From positions 159,069-223,068 of the forward strand of contig JACKLP010000005.1 in assembly GCA_024235875.1 (NCBI GenBank): a stretch of DNA of 64,000 nucleotides, written 5' to 3'. Shown piece by piece: positions 49,401 through 53,300 of the stretch. Within the stretch, counting starts at the first letter, position 1. The number at the start of each line of letters is the position of its first letter. Made by a program: the position numbers and the translations under genes. The notes under the pieces were generated by a model that was not told the origin of the DNA, made no database searches, and saw only the letters and a list, made by a program, of their open reading frames with translations. This stretch comes from Burkholderiaceae bacterium (GTDB lineage Bacteria; Pseudomonadota; Gammaproteobacteria; Burkholderiales; Burkholderiaceae_E).

Positions 49401-50132
49401 ATTCCGCGCGATCGGCTCGACGTGCCACTCGAGATTTCCCGGGATGGCGGATCGGTCGATGATCCCGCCGCTAGAGAGGCCGAGACCGCATCGAACCAGC
49501 GCGCAGCACGAAGTCATCGCACCGGGGTCGGCGACGAGCGTCCGCGGGTCCTCGACACCACGACCCTGGCCCTGCTGTTGAGCCTGGATTCCTTGGTCGG
49601 CCCCGGCTTCGAGATCACCAGCCTGAGCGACATACCCGACTGGATCACGGAGCGCTATCTGATCCGCCGAGGAGAGATCCAGTTCCACGTGGACGGCGGG
49701 GCGAATTCGGGCCAAGCAACGGAGCGCGACACGGGAAACCGCCTGGAGCAGCTCCTGAATGATCCGATCACGATGACCGGCGCCGTTCTCTCGGCCAGTC
49801 TCGTTTGGTGGGCCGCGCGTGCCGGCGGAATCCTGACCTCGCTCATGGTCGGCGCCCCATCCTGGCGATCGGTCGACCTGTTGCCGGTCGTGATGAGTGC
49901 GTCCGAAGACGACGCAGCAGAGACGATCGACGCCCCGTCGTCGGGCCCAAGTGCTTCCGCGCAAGGATCCCGCTCGCGGCGCCCGGGACTGTCGAGTGCG
50001 ACGCCGCATACGATCTTCGGTACGTCCAGACTCGGCCCGCTCGAACTCGAAGACGAGCACGCTTCACGCATCTTCGCGCACTCTTTCCAGCCGACACGAG
50101 CGAGCGGCAGCTCGCTGATCGGACCGGTCTGA
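28401..50132 (+). CDS. Giant LEPR-XLL / DUF4347 beta-helix and cadherin-repeat surface protein
   Basis: 7243 residues in one uninterrupted frame. Order: Arg-rich leader (1-50); LEPR-XLL-like motif VEEMDSRVLFSAD (56-68); DUF4347 (about 112-270) with H175 and C218; seven beta-helix modules, opened by SLRQAI at 299 and by RISLREAI-type segments near nt 32350, 34070, 35305, 37940, 41340 and 43245, each followed by many GNYIGTDxTG and NVISGN turns and closed by an FRIEFFSS/TSEF beta domain. Inserted are a seven-blade propeller (805-1183), a Calx-beta-like segment (about 1184-1280), a PKD domain with an NHL-like propeller (about 3770-4130), a tandem-95-like domain, a LamG-like domain (about 5764-5974) and eight cadherin-like repeats (5991-6854). 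The last 370 residues hold a hydrophobic stretch near 7123-7160. No Sec signal peptide and no RTX nonapeptides are seen. It is probably a secreted or surface adhesin; function is inferred from the domains. Confidence 0.9.
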   Translation: MGKSRASQGRARASTRARTKKRSDPRSASPTRAGVPLRARPDARDTARRRADGPRVEEMDSRVLFSADLNPIGDGATAPVAELRTFDPGLGSTSDTPSSDTLASAESTRASRELVLVDAGVADAERLVERLMAESGTTRELSVVLLDPDVDGIAQVSALLADAREPFDALHLISHGSDGSVRLGATTLDAGSLSARGDEIAGWRTALTDSADLLLYGCDVASTDAGREFARALAGLTGADVAASDDATGRADHQADFELEFQTGLVDTAIALSASIQADFDAVLATFTVTNVNDSGAGSLRQAILDANGNAGADLIDFNIAGAGPHQISPVTALPTITDTVVIDATTEPDFAGTPVVELRGTGTTGARGLYLAAGSDGSTVRGLVINDFDLAGITLAGSDGHTIAGNYIGTDVTGNAVFGAMPLGLQLAGANANTIGGASSTDRNVIAGTSNTAVSLYASVNSDNVIRGNYIGVGADGSTAMLGQAGIQLENGDTNNLIVDNVVAGSVNGIHVMTASGTTIQGNRIGTNAAGTASVGSSTGITVESSATATVIGGTGANEGNLISGAVNVGIFAGGTSSGTVIQGNRIGTQIDGVSALGNGGLGVYVAGSASVVVGGQSVAEGNTIAFNGLGVGVNITGRAAILGNSIHSNSTFGIDLGVNGVTANDVGDPDTGPNNLQNFPVLTAARSNGDGTVWIDGTLNSNASLDHRIEFFADTAADPTGHGEARRYLGYIDVTTDGSGNANFAARLDAAIPAGAVITATATRFSGGQPIETSEFAQNVTATANAPGITITSLSSAAAVGSEYRVNTYTANAQDNPVVAMDASGNQIVVWASNAQDGSSYGIYAQRIAADGTALGSEFAVNTTTADLQLNPRVVSDDAGNFVVVWQSNNQDGGGYGTFARRFDSTGTPLSGEFQVNQTTNGAQQFPDIAMNGNGDFVIAWSDQLQDGNGYGVYARRYAADGTALGNEFLVNTYTIDNQYQPRVDMNASGAFVIAWHSMLQDGGDLGVYAQRYDMFGNAAGTEFRVNTTTANPQARPNVALADDGTFVIAWDSYLQDGANYGIYMRRFDAAGSPLTGELLVNTTTANDQSRNAIAMAPSGEFVVTWTDNAIDASGAAIVAQRFAADATPVGTEFIVNTTTTNIQDRSDVAFSRSGTDFAVVWQSNLQDGSNYGIYGQRFGLRTTEAGGSASFSVVLDAAPASDVTINLSLSSPDAGNLSTPSLVFNAGNWSTPQTVTVTDIADLLATGDQRFLAVTASAVSADPDYAGLDALDVSITALDDDPYNVLVVDTTSDVSDGDTSSVAALYADRGADGRISLREAIAAANATANAIGGADHIVFDIPDALFNGAHTIALGAALPTITDAVVIDATTEPDFGGTPMIELNGVGAGASVSGLTLADGASGSTVRGLVINRFTANGLVVEGSNNLLAGNYIGTDVAGTSGAGNTIVGIRLDNPTAFGNQIGGLTAADRNVVSGNGAQGIRISFGAHDNVVLGNYIGTDASGSFGVANSNDGIRIIDAGTESNTIGGTLAGAGNLIAYNTGRGVDVVTGSHTILGNSIHDNGTIGIDLNIDGVTANDAGDADTGPNDLQNFPVLATASSSAGDTTVTGSLNSTASTTFRIEYFSSPVADGTGYGEGATYLGFDTVTTDGTGNATINTTLVGVSTTVGHVVSATATVDNGGGSYGASSEFSNALTVTSGTSAAPTVGFGGGEITATENAAPLILDAGATVSDADSPDFDTGHLIAAISFNGQPEDRLTIVHEGTGFGQVGVSGSNLSFSGVSIGTFTGGTDGSTPLDVTFNANANASVVQAVLRRIAFQAVGEDPSSLTRTVGVTVSDGDGGTSLTPTIDIKVDGDTDVWVTTTSDTADGDTSSMDALLADRGADGRISLREAITAANNTVGVDKIYFDIPEALVGGAHTIRPTSALPALSDTVFIDATTEPDFIGTPVVEIDGSLAGSATGLVIGTGASGSTIRGLAINRFASNGIQFSSGVDNVTIVGNHIGTDVTGTIALGNGASGILLSNTANSQIGGATAADRNVIADNGSSGIRIIGGSSGNAIQGNLIGIGTNGAALGNTTTNILFGTGGPNNNLVGGTAPGEGNTIANSTGSGIGMSSSAGSGNAFLGNLIHDNTTHGISMAGTPGNDAEDADSGPNDLLNFPVLVDVVQNGADLDLTFALDVPAGNYRIEFFGNPGGVDPLWLGEGEVLLGAASVSTTGAAGYETFTRTLIGVAPSQLEGISATLTQDLGGGNYGSTSEFGTSFAGAGVLVVNTTDDVSDGDTSSITALLGNRGADELISLREAIAAANNTVNGASPDEIRFDIPDALVGGAHTIQLASGLPAITDAVVIDASSEPDFVGMPIVVLDGSLAGGSHGLHLQADDSTIRGLVIGNFGISGIVIDGGSNNAIVGNYVGTDVTGLVAAPNVSHGISIIAGANNTIGGTGAQDGNVVSGNGASGVVLNLGATGNFVQGNLIGLGADGTTTLGNTTFGVTIGPGGASPGNTIGGSVAGARNIISGNGAAGIRIGLGNGNTVLGNYIGTDAAGIASRPNLDGIQVYSANNTIGGTGALDGNLVSGNTSTGIVISGASASGNQVLGNFVGTNAAGSLALGNGDNGISIGAGAAGNTIGGTAAGSRNLVSGNTGGIDISGADTDDNVVSGNWVGTDAAGTGAIANSNVGIAVSAGADGTVIGGATAAHRNVVAGASIDAIRLNAVTNTSILSNYIGTDATGTVDLGAAQEGIEVVSSTGTVIGQAGAGNLISGNDGGGIGLQTGASASTIQGNLIGTAADGSTPLANVGHPIYITGAGSDNNLIGGINAGEGNTLANGTGDGVSLWADAGTGNAILGNLFLDNAGLGIDLSNDGVSANDATDVDAGPNTLLNFPVLVSAEVSGTDLSVRTTLSQALPNTLLRIEFYNSPLGTEDASGHGEGRQFLGASNILTDGSGNADVVIVLNGVSVAADDRVSATATRDLGGGNYGDTSEFALNVVATAANQDPVIAFGEGDKAYTENGAAIIIDASATASDADSADFDGGHLLVDVPTNGDAYDRIEIRNEGMGAGQVGVSGNQVYFGGSLIGTFSGSGAPLDVSFNATADATAVQSVMRNITFRNLSQDPSVLTRVVRFALSDGDGGNSLAIAKNITIAADSDLWVTTTADTADGDTSSVQALLADRGADGRISLREAIIATNNTLGANEIYFDIPDALVGGAHTIQPSSALPVITDTVVIDGSSEPDFSGTPIVRLNGTGGPPKTGLALGAGSDGSTIRALAIVNFANGGIQISGSESNLVAGNYVGLDVDGSTVAGNGSAGITITGASRGNVIGGSTATDRNVISGNQTGVLLNGAAVTSNSVTGNFIGTDASGDLDRGNTTDGIEISGGAHDNVVGGALAAQRNVIAGNDNDGVWITDAGTNANIVIGNWIGVGASGGALQNSFHGVAIENGAAGARIGGTGPGDGNRIENNAWDGVSISGAGTGNAVLGNSIQASGDLGIDLGNDGVTANDAGDTDSGANDLQNMPVLQAAGTSAGDTRIIGSLNGAASTTFRIEFFSSAAADPSGFGEGAVYLGSTTVVTDGTGNAGFDVTLVAVSVLEGDRVTATATVDLGGGLFGSSSEFAANVVAGGLAPSIDLDANDSAAGGLDFATTWIEGSGPVLIADTDALLTDVDSTNLQSLTVTLTNPFDGVDESLTADTSGTSISANYDSGTGVLSLTGADTVANYQQVLRTVRYDNASLAPETTSRIVSFVASDGISDSPSATSTVSITAVDNAPTLTVTGSGVASAGAAYTINLGATDPEGVTITTWTINWGDGSVETIAGNPPTAAHTYDAALTGRTINVTASATDPSGTHFGARLYVPSWSGTDLVHVYAGADGAFVGTMAPITDGLDDHIEVVQGPNGNLFISSEQSSSVLEYQLDGTLVGTFVTAGSGGLSASAGLAFGADGNLYVASYGSGDILRYDGSTGAFIDVFVASGTGGLATPLGLNFGPDGMLYVASRGANNLLRFDPTTGAHDASFNGDLNGGTPEDFVFAPSGEILAADIGGNVVRIDATTGGSLGTFVASGTGGLTSVAGLAYGPDGELYVADQGAHTIRKYDGQTGAYLGDHVPGGTGGLVNPAYITFEADHQVVVGASASPVIVVGGTAGYTENEPPVLIDTGATVSDADSPDFDGGHLIVDFTANGSVADRLTVIDEGTGAGQVGVAGSVLSYGGTSIGTMVGGTDGSTPLDISFNASADAAAVQAVTRRIAYQAVGEDPSTLTRTVRFTLTDGDGATSAPASTNISVSADSDVWVTTTADAADGDTSSVQALLADRGADGRISLREAIIATNNTLGANEIYFDIPDALVGGAHTINPLSALPAITDAVVLDATTEPDFAGTPMVVLDGNDLAADGIALAAGSGGSTIRGLLVRDFNGIAIRIDTGSDANTVSGNYIGSLTTAGTNAGAAERNAGNALSIQSAGNIIGGTSANDRNIISGNSATSIQLWTANANGNLVQGNFIGTDASGTIGIGNTGVGIQIGGGGSNNTIGGLAPGAANVIANSTWAGIELRDAGTSGNVVQGNFIGTDLTATIDLGNAEHGVRAILGAGGNLVGGTSAGAGNVIANSNLSGASIVNGSILSIIGNRFIANNGLGIDIGDNGVTANDAGDGDTGSNNLQNYPVLVSANSTGGNTTIIGSLNSTAGTTFRIEYFSSAAGDATGSGEGETFLGFDTVTTDGSGNASINSTLVGVSVTAGHVVSATATLDLGAGNHGETSEFAANVVATAGNQPPVINFGEGNKAFIENGTALFIDTTATASDLDSPDFDTGHLVVDISANGSAEDRLSIVHEGTGAGQIGVSGANVSFGGVTIATFAGGTDGSTPLDITFNASADAGAVQALMRRIAYEAVGEDPSTLTRTVRFTLSDGDGATSTPTSKDITITGDSDLWVTTTADTADGDTSSVQALLADRGADGRISLREAIIATNNTVGLNQIWFDIPDALLGGAHTITPVSALPTITDAVILDASTEPDFLGNGGRPVVVLDGNDLVSNGLTLGGTSSGSTVRGLVIRDFDGEGIEVALGSDGNLIAGNYIGALDHTGASAGAAEANTLQGIYAVGASTIIGGTTAADRNVISGNLNEGILLEGSADLTTVTGNYIGVDATGTVGLGNWAGIAMRNSSDNNTIGGAAAGAANLISGNVDYGINVHAGHGNVIQGNLVGTDLTGTAAIANGAGGIYLLSASSSNLVGGTAAGEGNLIAYNNGAGISLAATSAAGNAFLGNSIHDNAQLGIDLNADGVTANDLDDLDAGPNDLLNFPVLANAYSGATTYVSGSYQGLASTSLRLEFFASSAADPGGHGEAERYLGSTDIVTDALGIASFTFVPLAAATVNGEFITATATIDLGGGNFGASSEFAANVVAADPAPLVDLDANDSSGAGSGNFAATFTENGGPVSVADLDAAIADADSVNLASLTVTITNLLDGANEVLAANTGGTSITASYVPATGVLTLSGNDTLANYQQVLRSVTYDNISESPNTTARSISFVANDGTYDGSPVTASVSIIAVNDAPQLDASGSMTLINVLVDATDPPGDTVLSILLSAGGDRITDVDDGAVEGLAVVGVDDSNGQWQYSVTGGASWNAFGPVSVASAVLLDDTALIRYVPNPAFVGNAGNLVFRAWDRTAGAIGQTGIDTTSNGGTTAFGTTTELATLEVVSSGLIAVDDSATTTVDTPVIIDVVANDFDAQGDPIQVLDFTTPTHGGLTDNLDGTLAYTPNVSYTGADGFDYVIADSPSLPSHYWRNDGDATDLIGGADGTLTGTTTVGGRYGSALAFDEVSDHIVLPDVAYASEFSISISFKVDDLSGNSFQYLYSHGVFDSPNSINIFLGEAGGPGTNLYTRVLDGNDAAPGITGFDVSSIVGDGQWHTYALTANATDGLRVYLDGQLRLSDPSRATDALDPSGGAYIGARQDLEATRFFGGSIDTVAIHAYALDATQVAEWHQPDSTVASVSIDVQANADPVITSDGSGATAGVNVAENTSAVTTVTATDSNLPAQTLNYIVLGGADAGFFTIDNVTGALSFLAAPDYETPLDAGSDNVYDVTVQVDDGAGGTDTQAIAVTVTNANEPPVITSDGGGATAGVNVAENTTVVTTVTSTDVDGGAPGYTIAGGADAALFTIDNVSGVLSFLAAADYETPLDAGTDNVYDLTVQVDDGLGGTDTQAISITVTPVNDNDPVITSDGGGATAAVNVAENTTAVTTVTATDADLPAQTMNYSIVGGTDAALFTIDGVTGALSFLAAPDYEAPLDAGIDNVYDVTVQADDGAGRTDTQAIAVTVTPVNDNSPVITSDGGAASAALDVAENATAVTNVTATDADLPAQAMNYSIVGGADAAFFTIDGVSGALSFLTAPDYETPLDAGSDNVYDVIVQVDDGAGLIDTQAIAVTVTNLNEAPVITSDGGGSTATVNVAENANAVTLVTSTDVDGGVPNYSIAGGTDAARFTIDNLSGALRFLAAPDYESPLDAGTDNVYDVTVQVDDGLGGIDTQAISVTVTPVNDNDPVITSDGGGASASVNVAENITAVTTVAATDADLPPQTMNYSIVGGADAALFTIDGVSGALSFLAAPDYEAPADTGADNVYDVTVQADDGAGRTDTQAIAVSVTPVNDNAPVITSNGGGATASVNVAENATAVTTVTATDADLPAQAMSYAIVGGTDAALFTLDSVSGALRFTTAPDYEAPADANTDNVYDLVVQASDGNGGTDTQAISVAVTPIDDTPPIITSDGGGASASLAVAENTTAVTVVVAIDGDTPASPVSVSIEPGADAVRFSLDPVSGTLRFLAAPDFESPTDANADGVYVLTVRALDASGDSVTQTLQITVTDVNEAPTDLVLLRANAITAPTAPYGTIRVTDPDSGETFAFVLDDDALGRFVLDPASGTLAASPAAATVLTTGVTYRIVVTATDSAGHPITRAIRFEIPPITDTTTPPGTTTIGSTTDPSGTHPNATPFIVDAPDPGTKESARETSVPAPGSIPRDRLDVPLEISRDGGSVDDPAAREAETASNQRAARSHRTGVGDERPRVLDTTTLALLLSLDSLVGPGFEITSLSDIPDWITERYLIRRGEIQFHVDGGANSGQATERDTGNRLEQLLNDPITMTGAVLSASLVWWAARAGGILTSLMVGAPSWRSVDLLPVVMSASEDDAAETIDAPSSGPSASAQGSRSRRPGLSSATPHTIFGTSRLGPLELEDEHASRIFAHSFQPTRASGSSLIGPV
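30813..31949 (+). repeat. Seven 55-residue repeats, probable seven-blade beta-propeller
   Basis: Seven units beginning E[FYL]xVN and containing FVVxW, QDG and the closing RRFDxxG. The first six are each exactly 55 residues (165 bp) and the seventh about 49. They span residues 805-1183 of the first giant protein. The number seven and the four-strand pattern fit one closed propeller. A Calx-beta-like segment follows directly. Confidence 0.8.
37948..38029 (+). repeat. 82-bp exact repeat, copy 1
   Basis: Identical at all 82 positions to 41350-41431. It covers the SLREAI-to-ALVGG segment that opens the fifth beta-helix module. Flanking module sequence has diverged at synonymous positions, so this block has been copied or converted recently. 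Confidence 0.85.
39705..40790 (+). other. PKD domain followed by an NHL-like propeller inside the first giant protein
   Basis: Residues about 3769-3844 have a PKD pattern: INWGDGSVETI and later AHTYDAAL with NVTASATDPSG. From about residue 3849 a propeller-like run begins (ARLYVPSWSG), with recurring units GLAFGADGNLYVAS, GLNFGPDGMLYVAS and GLAYGPDGELYVAD and closing FVASGTGGL, about 46 residues each and about six blades. It breaks the otherwise regular beta-helix architecture between modules five and six. Confidence 0.7.
41350..41431 (+). repeat. 82-bp exact repeat, copy 2
   Basis: The second copy of the block at 37948-38029, in the sixth beta-helix module, 3.4 kb downstream in the same frame. 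Confidence 0.85.
45690..46320 (+). other. LamG/concanavalin-like domain in the first giant protein
   Basis: Residues about 5764-5974 read as a jelly-roll lectin-like domain: HYWRNDGDATDLIGG, ADGTLTG, YGSALAFDEVSDHIVLPD, FSISISFKVDD, GDGQWHTYALTA, LRVYLDGQLR and GGAYIGAR. This is the order of landmarks in laminin-G-like domains that bind glycans or proteins. It sits just before the cadherin repeats. Confidence 0.75.
46371..48962 (+). repeat. Eight tandem cadherin-like repeats
   Basis: Units begin [PV][VI]ITSDGG and end VTVTPVNDN or VTNxNE, with inner VAEN, DYExPLDAGxDNVYD and VQVDDG motifs. These are cadherin-type calcium sites. Unit starts are 46371, 46695, 47016, 47343, 47667, 47988, 48315 and 48642, giving lengths 324, 321, 327, 324, 321, 327 and 327 bp. 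The pattern repeats every three units (972 bp). A degenerate ninth unit follows. Confidence 0.88.
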
Positions 50133-50274
50133 TTCCGGACAGATCCCGCTCCAAGCACTGTCCGACGAGAGCGCCCGTATCGCCGACCAACGGCGGCTCG
50201 ATGGCGCCCAACGGTCATCCGTGGCTGTACACGGGCCGCTGGTCCGTAAGCGGGTGGCGTCCGGCGGCAGGGGT

Positions 50275-50303
50275 TTGTCACCGCAGGTCGGGATCGGCAT
50301 AAA
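50275..50303 (+). promoter_or_regulatory. Promoter-like element abutting the second giant gene
   Basis: TTGTCA (50275-50280), a 17-nt spacer, CATAAA (50298-50303), then 6 nt and the ATG at 50310. Geometry is identical to 28366-28394. It lies in the 177-nt gap between the giant genes, in which I see no terminator with a T-run. Confidence 0.55.
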
Positions 50304-50309
50304 GCCAGG

Positions 50310-53300
50310 ATGGGCAAACGCCGACCCAGCCGCGGCCATGTCCGCCCCATGCCGCGCGCGCACGCAAGCGCGCGGCATGGGGCGTTCGACTTCGATCCGC
50401 AAGACAGCGCCAACCGACACGATCGGGCGGCGGCGCCGGCTCGCGCGCGCTCCACTGCGCTGACGATCGAGGAGATCGACCCGCGAATCCTGTTCTCGGC
50501 CGAATCGCTGGCCGCGCTGACGGACCCCAATGCCGCGATCGTCCAAAGCGTGGAGCCGCCGATCGAGGCAAGCCCGCCTGCGGTTGCGACCGAAGGGACG
50601 GCGACACAACTCGGCTCGACGCGAGAGCTGGTCATCATCGACAGCACGGTGCCCGATGCCAACCAGATCGCCGATGCGCTTCGCTCGGGGCCCGAAGCGG
50701 GTCGCTCGGTCGACGTCGTCGTGCTGGCCTCGGGCGACGACGGAATTGCCCGTGTCAGCGAGTTGCTGTCAACGGCGGACACGCCCTACGACAGCCTGCA
50801 CCTGATCTCGCACGGCAACTCGGCATCCACGCAGCTCGGCATCTCGACACTCGACTCGGTAGCCTTGGCCAGCCGTGCGGACGAGATCGCCGGCTGGTCT
50901 CGCGGGCTGACTGCCGAGGCCGACCTGATGCTCTACGGGTGCGACATCGCGTCGACCGACGAGGGTCGCGCATTCGCGGCCGACCTCGCCGCCCTCACCG
51001 GCGCTGACGTCGCCGCGTCGACGGATCCGACCGGCGCGGCGGCGATGGGCGGCGACTTCGATCTCGAATTCACGGCAGGTGCGATCGAGTCGTCGGTGGT
51101 GCTAAGCCAAGCCGCGCAGGACGGGTTCAACGGCATTCTCGCAACGTTCACGGTCACAAACACCAACGACAGTGGCGCGGGGTCGTTGCGACAGGCAATT
51201 CTGGACGCCAACAGTTCCGGCGGAGCAGACTTGATCGCATTCAGCATCGTCGGCCCGGACCCTTACCAGATCAATGTTCTCTCGGCACTTCCGACGATCA
51301 CGGAGCAGGTGACGATCGACGGCACCACCGAGAACAACTTCGCGACCAATGGCAATCGTCCAGTGGTGGTCATCGACGGCAACAATCTCGCGGCAGACGG
51401 CATCACTTTCTCGGGTTCGGCCGACGGCTCCTCGTTGCGCGGACTGGTGATCCGCGACTTCGGTGGCAATGGCGTGACCCTGCAGGCCGGCGCCGACAAC
51501 ATCACGATCGCCGGCAACTACATCGGCAGCCTCACGAATACGGGCGCGAATGCCGGCGCCGCCGAAGCCAACACCGGCGTCGGCATCTGGGTCCATGGCG
51601 CGTTCGCCACAATCGGCGGCTCGACCGCGAGCGATCGCAACGTGATCTCCGGCAATGGCTCGTACGGCGTGATCCTGGACAGCGCCAGCGCGACCGGAAA
51701 CCGGGTGATGGGCAACTACATCGGAACCGACGCGACCGGAATGCTCGACGTCGGCAATACCGACTCGGGCGTGATCCTGAACTTCGGCGCCACGAACAAC
51801 AGCATCGGATCGGATCTCAACGGGATCGGCGATGCCAGCGAAGGCAACCTGATCTCCGGAAACGACAACTCCGGGGTACAGATCTGGGGTACGGGCGCAT
51901 CCTCCAACGTGGTTGCGGGAAACACGATCGGCCTGAACGCGACCCAGACCGCCAGCCTCGGAAACAGCGGCGTCGGCATTCAGATCGGTGGCGGCGCCGG
52001 CAACAACACGATCGGCGGAACGGCCGCATTTGCCGGCAACGTGATCGGCTCAAGCCTCTATTCCGGCATCGAGATCCTGTCCTCATCGGGCAACGTAGTC
52101 CAGGGCAACCTCATCGGGACGAACGCCGCCGGTGCCGCGGGCCTCGGGAATACGAACGCGGGCATCTATCTCGCCTCCGGCTCGAGCAGCAATACGATCG
52201 GCGGCGCCTCGGCGAGTGCTCGCAATGTCATCTCCGGCAACGAAGATGGGATCCTGATCGGAAATTCCGGCAGCACGAACAACGTTGTTCAGGGCAACTA
52301 CATCGGGACGACGCCGGACGGACTGAGTGCGCTGGCGAATACGTTCGATGGAATCCGGATCTTCGGCGGTGCCAGTTCCAACACCATCGGCGGCAGCGTG
52401 TCCGGCATGGGCAATGTCATTGCCGGAAACTCGCAGGAAGGCATCCAGATCTCCGACGAGACGAGCGACAACAACGTCATCCGAGGCAACCGGATCGGCG
52501 TCAGTGCCGGCGGCGCCGCGCTCGGCAATGCCGGCGACGGAATCTTCGTCACCGGTGGCGCCGACGGCACGATCATCGGTGGCACCGGCGCCGCCGAGGG
52601 CAACTGGATCGCCGACGCCGGCATCATCGGGATCGAGGTCGACGGGGCATCGACCGGTACCGTGATCCGGGGCAACCGGATCGGTACCGACCTCGCCGGC
52701 ACGGCGAACTGGGGCAGCCAGGAAAGCAACGTGCTGATCGAAGGAGGTGCCACCGGCACCGTCGTCGGCGGCATCAATGCCGGCGAAGCCAATGTCATCG
52801 CGTTCGGCGGCCAGGGTGGCATCTGGACGGCAAACATTTCGTTGGCCGGCGCGTCGACCACCGGGAACGTGATCTCGGGCAACTCGATCTACGGCGCCGT
52901 GGGGCTGGGGATCGACATCAACAACGACGGCGTCACGGCCAACGATGCCTCGGACCCCGATACCGGCCCGAATAACCAGCAGAACTTCCCGGTCATCACC
53001 GGTGCGCTGCTGGGCAGCACCGGCACCTCGATGACGGTCCTGTTCACTCTAAACTCCACGCCATCGACGACGTTCACATTCGAGTTCTACGCAACCAACA
53101 CGAACGACCGCGGCGAGGCCGAGGCCGAGATCTACCTTGGCACGACCACGGTCGCGACCGACGCGGGCGGCAATCTGGGCGCGAACTACACCTTCGGCTT
53201 CGTGGGTGCGACCGTACTTCAGCCCGGTGCGATGATCACTGCGACCGCGCGCAATACCGCGACCGGCGACACGTCGGAATTGTCTGCCGCGACGACCGCC

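Noticed and set aside
28401..50132. RTX adhesin/toxin with GGxGxDxU nonapeptide repeats
   Set aside because: The Gly/Asp-rich look comes from beta-helix turns (IGTDATG, DGVTAND) and cadherin sites. No nonapeptide array was found in the readable sequence.
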